A stretch of 64,000 nucleotides of DNA from Zoroaster sp. YZ-2022 (Eukaryota; Echinodermata; Asteroidea; Forcipulatida; Zoroasteridae). The notes under the pieces are model-generated. The model was not told the origin of the DNA, searched no databases, and was given only the letters and a program-made list of their open reading frames with translations. Location of the stretch: positions 42,113,263 through 42,177,262 of the forward strand of contig CM055819.1 in the NCBI GenBank assembly GCA_029582265.1, written 5' to 3'. Shown piece by piece: positions 1-11,557 of the stretch (position 1 is its first letter; every line of letters begins with the position of its first letter). The position numbers and the translations under genes were made by a program.

Positions 1-2355
1 ATTGTTCTGTCATTTACATGAACTCAGTGCTCATTGCATTGTAGTATTGTTCTGTCATTTACATGAACTATTGCTCATTGCATTGTAGTATTGTTCTGTC
101 ATTTACATGAACTATGTGCTCATTGCATTGTAGTATTGTTCTGTCATTTACATGAACTATGTGTCATTGCATTGTAGTATTGTTCTGTCATTTACATGAA
201 CTATGTGCTCATTGCATTGTAGTATTGTTCTGTCATTTACATGAACTATGTGTCATTGCATTGTAGTATTGTTCTGTCATTTACATGAACTATGTGCTCA
301 TTGCATTGTAGTATTGTTCTGTCATTTACATGAACTATTGCTCATTGCATTGTAGTATTGTTCTGTCATTTACATGAACTATGTGTCATTATTGTAGTAT
401 TGTTCTGTCATTTACATGAACTATGTGCTCATTGCATTGTAGTATTGTTCTGTCATTTACATGAACTATGTGCTCATTGCATTGTATTTTGTTCTGTGAT
501 TTACATGAACTATGTGCTCATTGCATTGTAGTATTGTTCTGTCATTTACATGAACTATGTGCTCATTGCATTGTAGTATTGTTCTGTCATTTACATGAAC
601 TATGTGCTCATTGCATGCATTGTAGTATTGTTCTGTCATTTACATGAACTATGTGCTCATTGCATTGTAGTATTGTTCGTCATTTACATGAACTATGTGC
701 TCATTGCATTGTAGTATTGTTCTGTCATTTACATGAACTATGTGCTCATTGCATTGTAGTATTGTTCTGTCATTTACATGAACTATGTGCTCATTGGGTC
801 ATATGTAGTATTGTTCTGTCATTTACATGAACTATGTGCTCATTGCATTGTAGTATTGTTCTGTCATTTACATGAACTATGTGCTCATTGCATTGTGTAT
901 TGTTCTGTCATTTACATGAACTATGTGCTCATTGCATTGTAGTATTGTTCTGTCATTTACATGAACTATGTGCTCATTGCATTGTAGTATTGTTCTGTCA
1001 TTTACATGAACTATGTGCTCTTGCATTGTAGTATTTTTGTCATACATGAACATGCTCATTTATGTAGTATTGTTCTGTCATTAAGAACCATGTGCTCATT
1101 GCATTGTAGAGTTCTGTCATTTACATGAACTATGTGCTCATTGCATTTTTAGTATTGTTCTGTCATTTACATGAACTATGTGCTCATTGCATTGTAGTAT
1201 TGTTCTTTATTTACATGAACTATGTGCTCATTGCATTGTAGTATTGTTCGTCATTTACATGAAATGTGCTCATTGCATTGTAGTATTGTTCGTCACTTAC
1301 TGAACTATGCTCATTGCATTGTAGTATTGTTCTGTATTACATGAATTATGTGTCATTGCATTGTAGTATTGTTCTGTCATTTTACTGAACTATGTGCTCA
1401 TTGCATTGTAGTATTTTTCTGTCATTTACATGAACTATGTGCTCATTGCATTGTAGTATTGTTCTGTCATTTACATGAACTATGTGCTCATTGCATTGTA
1501 GTATTGTTCTGTCATTTACATGAACTATGTGCTCATTGCATTGTAGTATTGTTCTGTCATTTACGAACCATGTGCTCATTGCATTGTAGTATTGTTCTGT
1601 CATTACATAAACCCATGTGCTCATTGCATTGTGGTATTGTTCTGTCATTTACATGAACTATGTGCTCATTGCATTGTAGTATTGTTCTGTCATTTACATG
1701 AACTATGTGCTCATTGCATTGTAGTATTGTTCTGTCATTTACATGAACTATGTGCTCATTGCATTGTAGTATTGTTCTGTCATTTACGAACTATGTGCTC
1801 ATTGATTGTAGTATTGTTCTGTCATTTACATAAAACCATGCTCATTGATTGTAGTATTGTTCTGTCATTTACTTGAACTATGTGCTCATTGCATTGTAGT
1901 ATTGTTCTGTCATTTACTTGAACTATGTGCTCATTGTTTTAGTATTGTTCTGTCATTTACATGAACATGTGCTCATTGATTTTTAGTATTGTTCTGTCAT
2001 TTACATGAACTATGCCTTGCATTGTAGTATTGTTCTGTCATTTACATGAACTATGTGCTCATTGCATTGTAGTATTGTTCGTCATTTACATGAACTATGT
2101 GCTCATTGCATTGTAGTATTGTTCTTCATTTACATGAACTATGTGCTCATTGCATTGTAGTATTGTTCTGTCATTTACATGAACATGTGCTCATTGCATT
2201 GTAGTATTGTTCTGTCATTTACATGAACTATGTGCTCATTGCATTGTAGTATTGTTCTGTCATTTACATGAACTATGTGCTCATTGCATTGTAGTATTGT
2301 TCTGCATTACATGAACCATGTGCTCATTGCATTAGTATTGTTCTGTCATTTACAT
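1..2355. repeat. 45-bp tandem satellite array
   Basis: About 50 head-to-tail copies of a 45-bp AT-rich unit fill the window start, so the array continues to the left. Neighbouring copies repeat exactly 45 bases apart (for example the core GTCATTTACATGAACTATG at 541 and 586). Copies differ mainly by one- or two-base deletions and small truncations, which become denser near 1020-1330 and 1780-2020. Because 45 is a multiple of three, long repetitive reading frames appear on both strands, but they break wherever a copy carries an indel and are not genes. The array ends at about 2355 in ordinary single-copy sequence. Confidence 0.97.
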
Positions 2356-3245
2356 GAATTATCTGGCCCATTTGGCTGCAGGTGTTATCATTTTAGCTAG
2401 GTACTTTTGAAAACAAAAATTGTGTTGAAATGGTCAATAAACCTCTTTAATTTCACCATATTTGGCTTGGGATTATTTAAATACACTGTAGTTATTTGTC
2501 TGAGATGTTCAGCCCTCAACATTTATTTTGAAATGAAAATTGTTTACCACTTTACATTGTGAGCATGAGCACTGCTTGTGTTAAAAATAAATTGATCTTC
2601 GGTTTATTAAGATGTCAGCCATCATTTAGATGAGCATGTGAGACAAAATTCCGGACTCACCAGTACCTGAGTAATGTTATTTCATTTACATAATCACCCA
2701 ATGATAGAAACATCAATGTACGGATATTGATTATTGTATAAGAAATTCCTCGATATTATAAGAATCCAAGTGCTTTTCATTTAAAATTTATAAAGTTGGA
2801 TTCAGTAATGTAAAAGTTCAATTGCGGTGATGCACATAGTAATGTGGTTCCACCACAGAAATGGTGGAAACAGTGGTCGCTGGATTAGTGATTTAACACT
2901 CAAGATTCTTCCCTTTTTGCTGCAATTTATAGCAGGTGGTTTGTCAACTTTAGCCACGGTTTTCATCATTATTGATCCATCATTGTCTCATCCTATAAAA
3001 AAATGATTCTGTATGTGCTTCTAATGCAACGTATGAGAAAGAGCATGCTCAGACGGGGCGGAAGACAGTCTCTATATTCCAAACAGAACTAGGGTCTTGT
3101 GAGCAAAGACATGGCAGGATTTCAGATGGTAGTCAACAAGAATCTGAGTTCAGTGAAGATGGAGAAGAATGAGTGCTTAATGAAAGTGATGAGCCAGCCC
3201 CATACTTACAGCAGGTATAATTATATGTTTCATGAAAAAAAGGAA
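2356..3245. other. Non-repetitive AT-rich stretch, no gene recognised
   Basis: No convincing coding exon is visible. An AATAAA polyadenylation-type hexamer lies at 2436-2441. Sequence around 3090-3220 has an open frame that ends at a GT-like donor after CAGCAG, so an exon is possible, but I recognise no protein family. Confidence 0.4.
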
Positions 3246-3425
3246 CAGTATCCACGATCAGAGCAGACTTTCAACAGGAATGGAATCGCCATCCAGTTTA
3301 AGACTTGACTAAAAAATTACTGGCTCGTTTATGCAACAGTAATATGACCTTATCATGTGGGATGTTATTTTTATCACTGAGTTCATCTAAACTAGCACTG
3401 ATTCCATGCCTTGTTGTTTTTCAAA
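3246..3425. mobile_element. Non-autonomous TIR element, family A (copy 1)
   Basis: It begins CAGTATCCACGATCAGAGCA and ends with an inverted version of the same terminus (GATTCCATGCC followed by TTGTTG). Related copies occur at 31982-32184, 45424-45540 and, split by a LINE, at 48716-48745 plus 52007-52190. All share an internal stretch around TTACTGGCTCATTTATGC. No coding capacity. Confidence 0.65.
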
Positions 3426-4500
3426 GGGGATATACATTGGTTATATTGAAACCCTGTTTATTTCTTGAATCGTTAACATTAAACAACCAATCTTTGAAAG
3501 TTTCAGTCAAGCGGATTTCTGTCTCATGAGAAAATGTGTAAAGTATTCACAAAAGTTGCAGTAAGCAACTATTTGTAAATGTACAATTTTGTTTATGTTC
3601 GGGAAATGAGAACATTTTAGACAGAGAAATTTTTCAGATGATTGAAACCCTTTTACCAACTTAACATCAAAGTAATTACCAAATATCTTTCTTCTGAGGA
3701 CATCAGAGCATACTGATCGAAACGTAAGTTGTAACCCCAGTTCTTTTCAGAACATACACCAATTGAGGCCCCCCCCTTATCGACTTCCCTTTAACTACTT
3801 GAACATAATGCATTTTGTGAGTTAAAATGGTCCAGTGGTTGAATTGTTGTTTTTGTGAATGTACGACAACTAAAATGTTGAAAGTCCCATTTGGACTAAC
3901 GTGAGTGGCCTCATGCCCTCCCCCATCCCCAATTTGGCCATTCCACTGGGATTATTCCTAAGGAACCCTGGATCCCAGCAGTCCCTTGTAGAATTTTATA
4001 CCATTAGACTTGATTTATTTTTGTCCAGTAGATTCAAATGTTTTTTTCCCCATCAATACCTTAGTGCACAACATTCGTTATTATACTTACAGTGCACTTG
4101 CTAGAGGTTACATGCCCTTAACACTTGATTTTTCTTTTGATTGATTAAAAGAGAAAACAGTCAGGTTGAATTATTGAATTAAACTTACATTTTGTGGGAG
4201 GATGTTTGTGTATTGATTAGAATTCTGTAGGATATTATAACCCTTCTGAATCAACCTTTCCATACAACCATATTTTGCTGATGTCACAAGATGTTATAGG
4301 ATACTTCAATCTGATCTTGATTTTTATCGGATTTCGTAGTCCGCCGTCAGAATTTTTTCCCCACCGACATGGTTACAGGTGATGAGGCATTGTACCATAA
4401 CAACCGAAGGGTAAATATATAAGTATTCAGCCTACTTGGATAAATGCTTTAATAATATGAAGGGATAACAGTGGCTGTCTATAAATGATGAATCAACGGA
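3426..4500. other. Intergenic, little recognisable
   Basis: AT-rich sequence with a short Penelope-tail-like piece near 3695-3760 (ATCAGAGCATACTGATCGAAACG followed by AGTTCTTTTCAGAAC, compare 42040-42330). Otherwise no supported gene or RNA. Confidence 0.35.
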
Positions 4501-4521
4501 AGGGTTTTGAGACGTCTGCAC

Positions 4522-4572
4522 TAGTAAGCAGGAGGTCGGGTTCGAATCCTGCCCAAGACGCCTGTGAAGTTT
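4522..4572 (+). repeat. tRNA-like 3' half (degenerate pol III module)
   Basis: Contains a good B box (GGTTCGAATCC) preceded by AGTAAGCAGGAGGTC, the same segment seen in the tRNA-like modules of 40.6-44.0 kb and within the element at 19694-20199. The 5' half with the A box is not recognisable, so this is a relic of a tRNA-derived repeat rather than a tRNA gene. Confidence 0.5.
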
Positions 4573-4734
4573 TTTTTCACAGACACTTGAAAGCACTTGA
4601 TGAATATGCAGTGTATAAAATTGGGCGGGGAAAAAATTAAATCACTTTGAGAGAATGTTTCTGTTTGGAGAGCAAATATGTACATGGGTTTAGATTGTCA
4701 AGAATAAAAATGATAATTTAGTTAAAAAACATGT

Positions 4735-4870
4735 CAGTTGAATTCACAGATGATGTCATTCAGTTCAGTCATGATCCCCTTGAATTCATTCATGATGTCA
4801 TTTTGATTCATTCATAATTTTGTTTAATTCACTCATGATACATTTGATTCACTTATGATCCAGTTTGATT
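4735..4870. repeat. Degenerate tandem repeat, about 30-bp unit
   Basis: Four to five imperfect copies of a unit of the type TTGAATTCATTCATGATGTC, varying in length by a few bases. Confidence 0.6.
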
Positions 4871-5227
4871 AAGTCTGGTTTTAATTCCCCCGGACATGCA
4901 TACTGCTACTCGATTGATTGGTTCATTTCCACGCCTTGCACCAAATAACAGCTGGTTTTCAAGTACATACTTGGATGGTTGCATGCCAATGCTGTTAATG
5001 TACCCCCAAGTGATCATGTATTGTCCATACAGATTGTCTTAACTTTTTTGGGCATTGTTGAATGTAAAAAGGTTTTTTTTTATTCAATTTTGTTTTGAAC
5101 AGACTAGGGCAATTTTGGGAGGCCGTAGAGCAATACCTTGCTTCCAACAGATCTCACCTGGGACAGCTTAGCATCTACCCAGCAGTGACATCACACCAGT
5201 TGCAGCAAGTGAATAAAAAAACAAACC

Positions 5228-5745
5228 AACCCCCTGACCAACAGTCACCCTACCCCCCCCCAGGCTTGGAAACCAACTCCGACCAACGGATCCTCATATC
5301 CACAGTCACTGCACCCCCCCCAGGCTTGAAACCAACCCCCACCAACGGATCCTCTATATCCACAGTCACCACACCCCCCCCAGGTTTGGGAAACCAACTC
5401 CCGACCAACAGATCCTCTATACCCAAAGTCACCAAACCCAGGCTTGGAAACCAACTCCACCAACAGATCCTCAATCCACAGTCACCACACCCACCCCAGG
5501 CTTGGAAACCAACTCGACCAACAGATCCTTATATCCACAGTCACCACACCCACACCAGGCTTGGAAACCACCCCCCAACCAAAGATCCTCTATATCCACA
5601 GTCACAATCTACCCTTGGTTTGAAACCAACTCCACCAATGGACCTCTATATCCACGGGTCCCCACCCACCCTAGGCTTGGAAACCAACTCGACCAACAGA
5701 TCCTCTATATCCACAGTCCCCACCCACCCCTAGGCTTGGTCATAA
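5228..5745. repeat. C-rich minisatellite, about 58-bp unit
   Basis: About nine tandem copies of a unit containing CAGGCTTGGAAACCAACTC, then ACCAACAGATCCTCTATATC and CACAGTCACC. Copies differ by runs of C of different length and single substitutions. The unit gives proline-rich open frames on the plus strand (5095-5733 and 5502-5876) that shift frame between copies; I do not treat them as genes. Confidence 0.9.
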
Positions 5746-5879
5746 CCCCAGCCCTTACCCATCCTGTGTTATTTTTTTTCCCCACTGACACAGGTCATGA
5801 GCACACACTATGCATGCCCTTTAAAGGGATCCAGTCTCATTTTCCCCCTCTGATTTTATTTCAAAGATGGTCATGAATT

Positions 5880-8340
5880 TAATTTAGACCTAATTTGTGG
5901 TGTATATATCCAAGAATGTTGACGGGGTTGTATAAAGTTTTTTATAAATGGGATTTGACATAATATCTTTTGTTTTTAAAAAATTAATCTAATGTATTGA
6001 ATTACATGGTACTTGAAATCCATGCATCTGTTGTGCTTAATGTAGTGACCAATGCAATTATAAAAAACAAAAGCAACATGCAGACTTCCATATATCCATA
6101 TTGCATATTGGATTCCATATAAATTTACACCCAGGGGGGATCAAAACGTGGGGACCAATACGGGGAAGATAAAAAGATATTTTTGTGCATGTTGAGAAAG
6201 GAAAATTTGAGGAATGTGCTGCCAGAGACGGTTTCAGATGTTCTAAGAGTTGGTTCTGTAAAATCAAACAGCAAACGATGTGAATGTATTAAAATTTTGG
6301 AGAGCATTGCCATCAAAATTAATCTTAATGACAGGCATTATCTCCATTGTTTGTGCTCTGCAATGGGTGTTCTTAAAGATGACCGATTGTGAACGAGATA
6401 CAAAAAGTAAACGCAGACGCATTGTGCTTAACCCAAACAAACACAGGTATTTTCAGCCTAAGGTATGATATAAATGATTTGGGGGCAGTAAAGGATCTTA
6501 GGGGGCTTGGGGATTGCCCACCCTACCCTCCCTGCTTTACCACCCTTCATTATCCCCACCCCCCACCCACAAATTCCCATGTGCACAACAATTAAAAATT
6601 GGGGAAAGACTGTTTAGTCCCCCCCCTCCCATTTCCTATGTATTCACTGTTTTGGTGTATATATACATATCCAAGAATGTCAGGATTGTTTGGTGGTAAA
6701 TTTGGGAAAATTTCACTATTTTTAATAATCAAGATGTATATGTTCCAATATGTTCATTGGACATTTGACTGATAACTTAAATGGTGTATGTGGGGATTTT
6801 CAAATAATATTTTTATTACACTGGTAACAATTTTTAAGTTGTCTGCTTTGAGATAAAAGTTATTATATTTTGATGTTTTAATTCAAAAATGACAATTAAA
6901 ATTGTTGATACATTTTTTCCAAGACATTTAAGTTTTGCATTCTACGATTTTGTATATGGTGCATAGCAGATTTTTAATCATGAATTATCACACGCTATTC
7001 CAACGTAAACATGTAATGTAGATCTTGAAAACTAGAGCCAATCAACAATTTTAAGCATCATTTCCATTTTCAGTGACCCATAATTAGTCGTTTGACTTCA
7101 TTTGTTTAGAAGCAGTTGCTGTAGACCAGTTTATGTTCATGTAAAGTAGGGCTATGATTTTTGTGGCATTATTTAGATGTATCATTTGTGGGTTTTTCCT
7201 ATTTTTCCGGTAATTCAGCATTTTCAAGATATATATATATTGGGATTTTACCAGATATTCTTATGTTTTTTAGCAATATTAATTTAAATAACATGTACAG
7301 GGTGTAATAAAACATACTTGTGGGGTACACCCATAAATTTAAAAATAGTAGGGTTGTTTGAGTGGTAATATAATTATTTCTATATTTGTATACTATAATC
7401 AAGATTTTTATGTTCCAAAAAGTTTATTTTGAAGCATTTGACCAGATAGCCAGTATTTCTAATATATATTATGATTACATGTACATGTATAAAGAAGTAT
7501 ATTTGTTAGCATTATAAAAGATTTATATATTACTGGAGTATGGTACAAAAGTTTGTTTTTTTACTGGCAATTTCTGGGGGAAAGTAAACAAATTTAAAAT
7601 GACATATTTCACTGTAACAATAATTGTCCCAAAATTAATCCAAAAAATTTATTTGGGCATTTAATTACTGTTAAAAAATCCTTCTGACAATTATTTGACT
7701 GAGAAAAATTTGATTTTGACATAAATTTCCCATTAGAAAGAAATTTGCAGAAAAATTCAGTAAATTAGAAAACATGGCTGATTCATTCTTTAAACCCACT
7801 GGTAATCTCAAAAAACGTTTTTGTTTAAATAATAAAAAATGACAGTTTTAATGGAATTTATTTGTTGTAAAGTTGATTTATGGCAAAACTTGTAGCTTTG
7901 CATGGTGAGGATGATAAGTTAGTAAGACCAATTGTGACACCATGTGGAATCTCAATTGATAGTAATTGTTCTGAAAAAAACAGGAGGTTCAACTCGACGT
8001 TTCATCAGTATGCTCTGATCGCCCTGATTATGGCGTCAAACATTCCTTGAATCTGTCTCAGGTGTTATATCATTTTAGTACAGTTATTTTTAATTTCCAA
8101 ATAAATGTTTCGATTTATGAGACAATATCTAGTAAGAATGAAAAAGAAAATCAGAATGTGCTTTACTGTTTTTTTTTTTTTTTAAATGAAATAAGGTTGG
8201 TTTCTATAGATATCTCTTTATGGAAGTATGGATCCAATGAGTTTTATGGATGTAAGAGGGTTGGGGTACAACATCAGTGTTCAAGAAATACTATCATAAA
8301 CTACGGTAACCTGTGAAGGTTTCATCCATTAGGGCTCACT
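5880..8340. other. Long AT-rich intergenic stretch
   Basis: Mostly low-complexity AT-rich DNA. A 70-codon frame at 6183-6392 on the plus strand has a fairly protein-like composition (hydrophobic and charged residues alternate, ending VLKDDRL), but there is no start context, splice site pair or family match that I can name, so it is only a possible exon. The 7885-8040 part is a Penelope-like tail listed separately. Confidence 0.35.
7885..8040 (-). repeat. Penelope-like 3' tail fragment
   Basis: On the minus strand it carries the order seen after the GIY-YIG ORF at 42040-42340: a GAAACGT motif, then a CAGAACAA block, the CACATGGTGTCAC block, and CACCATGCAAAGCTACAAG at the far end. Similar tails lie at 20975-21070 and 25100-25160. 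No coding part remains here. Confidence 0.5.
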
Positions 8341-8349
8341 ATATGAGCA

Positions 8350-8745
8350 AACTACCAAACACTGTTTCAAAGTTTAAGATTGTATCATTTACCAAAGTTT
8401 CGGATGGTAATGTTTACAAAATCTACATAAAACCCCGTTTTTCTAAGATGAAAGATCAGATGAAATAATTTCAGATTTCTACGCAGCCAACTTTATACCA
8501 AGTCAGTTTTTTGATAATAATTTAATTTGCTAATCAGGTTAAAAATACAAACACTGTCAATGTTTTAAGATTGTATCATTTACAAAAAATTTTGAAGGTA
8601 ATGTTTGCTAAAATTCTAATAATTCCTGTTTTTTTCTAAGATGAAAGTACCCAGATGAAATAATTTTCAGGATTTCACGAGCCAACTTTATACCAAGTCA
8701 GTTTTAGATAATAATTTTTAATTTGTTTAAACAGGTTAATACTAT
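8350..8745. repeat. Tandem duplication of about 195 bp
   Basis: Two adjacent diverged copies share AAGATTGTATCATTTAC, TCTAAGATGAAAG and CCAACTTTATACCAAGTCAG in the same order. Confidence 0.75.
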
Positions 8746-8761
8746 TTTACTCTTCCCTTTT

Positions 8762-8845
8762 TATCACATTATAATCATCATTATCATTGTATCACATTAT
8801 AATCATCATTATCATTGTATCACATTATAATCATCATTATCATTG
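8762..8845. repeat. 28-bp tandem repeat, exactly 3 copies
   Basis: Three identical copies starting at 8762, 8790 and 8818, each beginning TATCACATTATAATCATC. The identity of the copies suggests recent expansion. Confidence 0.95.
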
Positions 8846-9349
8846 TACTTTTTGGGGAAAAATAAAAATTGGTATTTGCAAGAGATGTTTTGGCATACTT
8901 TGGTATTTTGTCTGTTTGTAGTCTGCAGGGTTTCACTTTAATTTTTAGTTCAATTTTTTAATTGAAATTATGTAGGCTCCAACCAATTAAAACTGGTGAC
9001 GAATTGCAAATATTGTGTTTCAGTTGAGTAGAGTGAATTTCAGTCTAAAACTTTAGAGAAATATCATTGGCCTTATGCTGAATCATGCATATCAAGTGTT
9101 TTCACCAAATCAGTATAGGCCCCACATCTATTTTTTTATTAAACGAAATATATCAAATGAGATATTTTGCAACAATTTGCCAAATCATTGTCAAACAGTC
9201 CATAGCTGCCAGCAAAGAATTTATTATGTAATGTATTCTTTCTGTTCCAGTCAATTATTTTGAGAAATAGCTGTTTTCTTAGTTTAGATTCCCATTCTAT
9301 CTAACCTTCCCTTTCTTCCCATGATCCTGTCTCCCACATGTCCCATTAC

Positions 9350-9760
9350 CCCCCGTCTTTCACATCCTCTCCATTTTCTCTGTAGTATACCCTTAATATT
9401 CAAGTATAAAATTAAGAAAATCCCTAGGCCCCACACTCTGTAGTATATCCCACTATTCAAGTATAACATTCTATAGAAAGTCCCTAAGGCCACATCTCTG
9501 TAGTAGTGGCGCACCCAAGGGGGGGCTTGGGGGCTGAGCCCCCAAGGGCCCACTGATGTTTTTTTTTTTTTTTTTTTTTAAAGAAGGAGCCCGAAAGAGC
9601 AAAATCTGGCCCCAAATCTTGTCTACAAGGGGGAGTTCGGCAAGGAGTTTGGGCAGTGGCACAAGGATGGGGGCCAGGAGACCTCAAGCTCCTCCAAAGT
9701 TTTCCATTTATTCCACCACTATTATATTTTACGCGTTGTATGCATGTGCATGTAAGCTTT
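9350..9760. repeat. Short tandem copies next to a GGCGCACCC / poly-T element
   Basis: Two to three copies of about 65 bp (CTCTGTAGTATA, then TTCAAGTATAA, then CCCTA-GGCC) run into AGTGGCGCACCCAAGG, a G-rich block, CCCACTGATG and a 22-base T run. The AGTGGCG start resembles the terminus of the hAT-like element at 47831-48038, so it may be a relic of that family. Confidence 0.45.
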
Positions 9761-10044
9761 GAAGGGCCATTTTACAAGCATTTTCAAGCTTAACAAGCAT
9801 TTTACACATTCTCCCCTGCCATGGTGCACCTGATCAGGAGCAGCTTTACTAATTTTATTTTCATTTTCTGTTGTCCGTTTCTCTTGTTGAGGTCGTTGAC
9901 GTCGTTGAGGTTACTTTGTAAAATTTAAAACGCCCGCATTATAATAACTCCTTCCAGTTTGTACAATGGCCCAGGATTGGGTTTTTTTACAAAGATTATA
10001 AAACCCTTTTTTGCAAACACCCATTGAAAAGATTTGGTTTTGCC

Positions 10045-10544
10045 NNNNNNNNNNNNNNNNNNNNNNNNNNNNNNNNNNNNNNNNNNNNNNNNNNNNNNNN
10101 NNNNNNNNNNNNNNNNNNNNNNNNNNNNNNNNNNNNNNNNNNNNNNNNNNNNNNNNNNNNNNNNNNNNNNNNNNNNNNNNNNNNNNNNNNNNNNNNNNNN
10201 NNNNNNNNNNNNNNNNNNNNNNNNNNNNNNNNNNNNNNNNNNNNNNNNNNNNNNNNNNNNNNNNNNNNNNNNNNNNNNNNNNNNNNNNNNNNNNNNNNNN
10301 NNNNNNNNNNNNNNNNNNNNNNNNNNNNNNNNNNNNNNNNNNNNNNNNNNNNNNNNNNNNNNNNNNNNNNNNNNNNNNNNNNNNNNNNNNNNNNNNNNNN
10401 NNNNNNNNNNNNNNNNNNNNNNNNNNNNNNNNNNNNNNNNNNNNNNNNNNNNNNNNNNNNNNNNNNNNNNNNNNNNNNNNNNNNNNNNNNNNNNNNNNNN
10501 NNNNNNNNNNNNNNNNNNNNNNNNNNNNNNNNNNNNNNNNNNNN
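10045..10544. other. Assembly gap, 500 N
   Basis: Exactly 500 N, a conventional fixed-size scaffold gap. Open frames reported across it are artefacts. The first base after the gap is also the first base of the segment that is duplicated at 60546 (see findings). Confidence 0.99.
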
Positions 10545-11333
10545 ACAATTTGCAGCAAAATATCTTCTCCCACTTTGGAGATAAAGGCCTCTGAAAATGC
10601 CAAAAATCAGCGACACAACTTGGGAGGAGAAAAAGGTGGTGTAGCTAAATTTTTCAGAGGCCCATTATGTCGGGAGGCCTATTTGAGTTGGGAGCAAAAA
10701 ATTATTGTGTCTTCATTACTCCCACAGAGATATGTTGAAAAAACAGCAACATCTGAGTCGGTCACTGACAAATTTTCAAAAATTTAGGTGATTTGGCATG
10801 GAATAACCCAATAACGAAAACATAAGTGAAAACGGATGACAATTGTTTGAGATACATCGAAAAATGTAGAGCGATCGGGAAGGACCAATGTTGTGTACAT
10901 CAACACGTGCGTTATCATCTCGGCCGCCCACCGCTAGTTGTAAAGTACAGTGCATGCGGTCAATCGCGCACGATGGGTCTTCACGCATGCACAATACGAC
11001 CACTTTCGCACAGGACGTCGGTCAATAAACAACGGATCGTTTCACATGAGGTGTACTAGGTACCATGAGAAAAATTCTACTAGCATAAGATTTTGTCAGG
11101 ACCTCCGACAAAATCTCTAAATGTTTGAGAAAATTTCCCAAGGAATGTAGGACAGTCTCAAACATTAGCGTCCTTTCACACGAAGCTCATTTTGTAATAC
11201 TTCTCAAACATTGAGAAAATCTCTCAAGGAATGTTTTTTTTTTTTCGTCGTGTGAAAAGGGCTTAAATCGACAACCGTACCACCCACGCCTCAGTTTTTG
11301 CTCTCGGAGCGCGCACTGTACACTGCTAACGGA

Positions 11334-11557
11334 ATGACGGAGGTACAAGAAAGGGCTCGCTCCGGACTCAGAGAGTGGGAAGTCTTCCTACATCGGATAC
11401 GACGCCGTGCTTGGCACTTGGGTAACTTGGTTCTTTTGGGCCGGTATGATGAAAGGGCTTGCCGTCTTGCTACCAACTCTCCGTGAACAGCTTCAAGAGA
11501 AGACTTGGCTAATCGGCTGGATGATTGCAATAATGGACTCTACTATTGATGTCACAG
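11334..11557 (+). CDS. Transporter exon 1 (copy 1, frameshifted)
   Basis: The ATG at 11334 (MTEVQERARS) is shared with copy 2. An added C and a 3-base loss near 11364-11378 put the next part in the wrong frame. From about 11380 the transporter frame resumes with GKSSYIGYDAVLGTW, then a helix with LAVLLPTLREQLQEKTWLIG, and ends IDVT plus one base before GTATAT. The exon length is 224 instead of the 226 of copy 2. Confidence 0.8.

Noticed and set aside
877..1876. Cys/His-rich and Asn-Asp-Arg-Thr frames in the left array
   Set aside because: Produced by a 45-bp satellite unit; broken by indels between copies.
5095..5876. Proline-rich 212- and 124-codon frames
   Set aside because: Minisatellite translation; frame changes between copies and no flanking gene structure.
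9911..10787. Frames across the N block
   Set aside because: Artefact of undefined bases.
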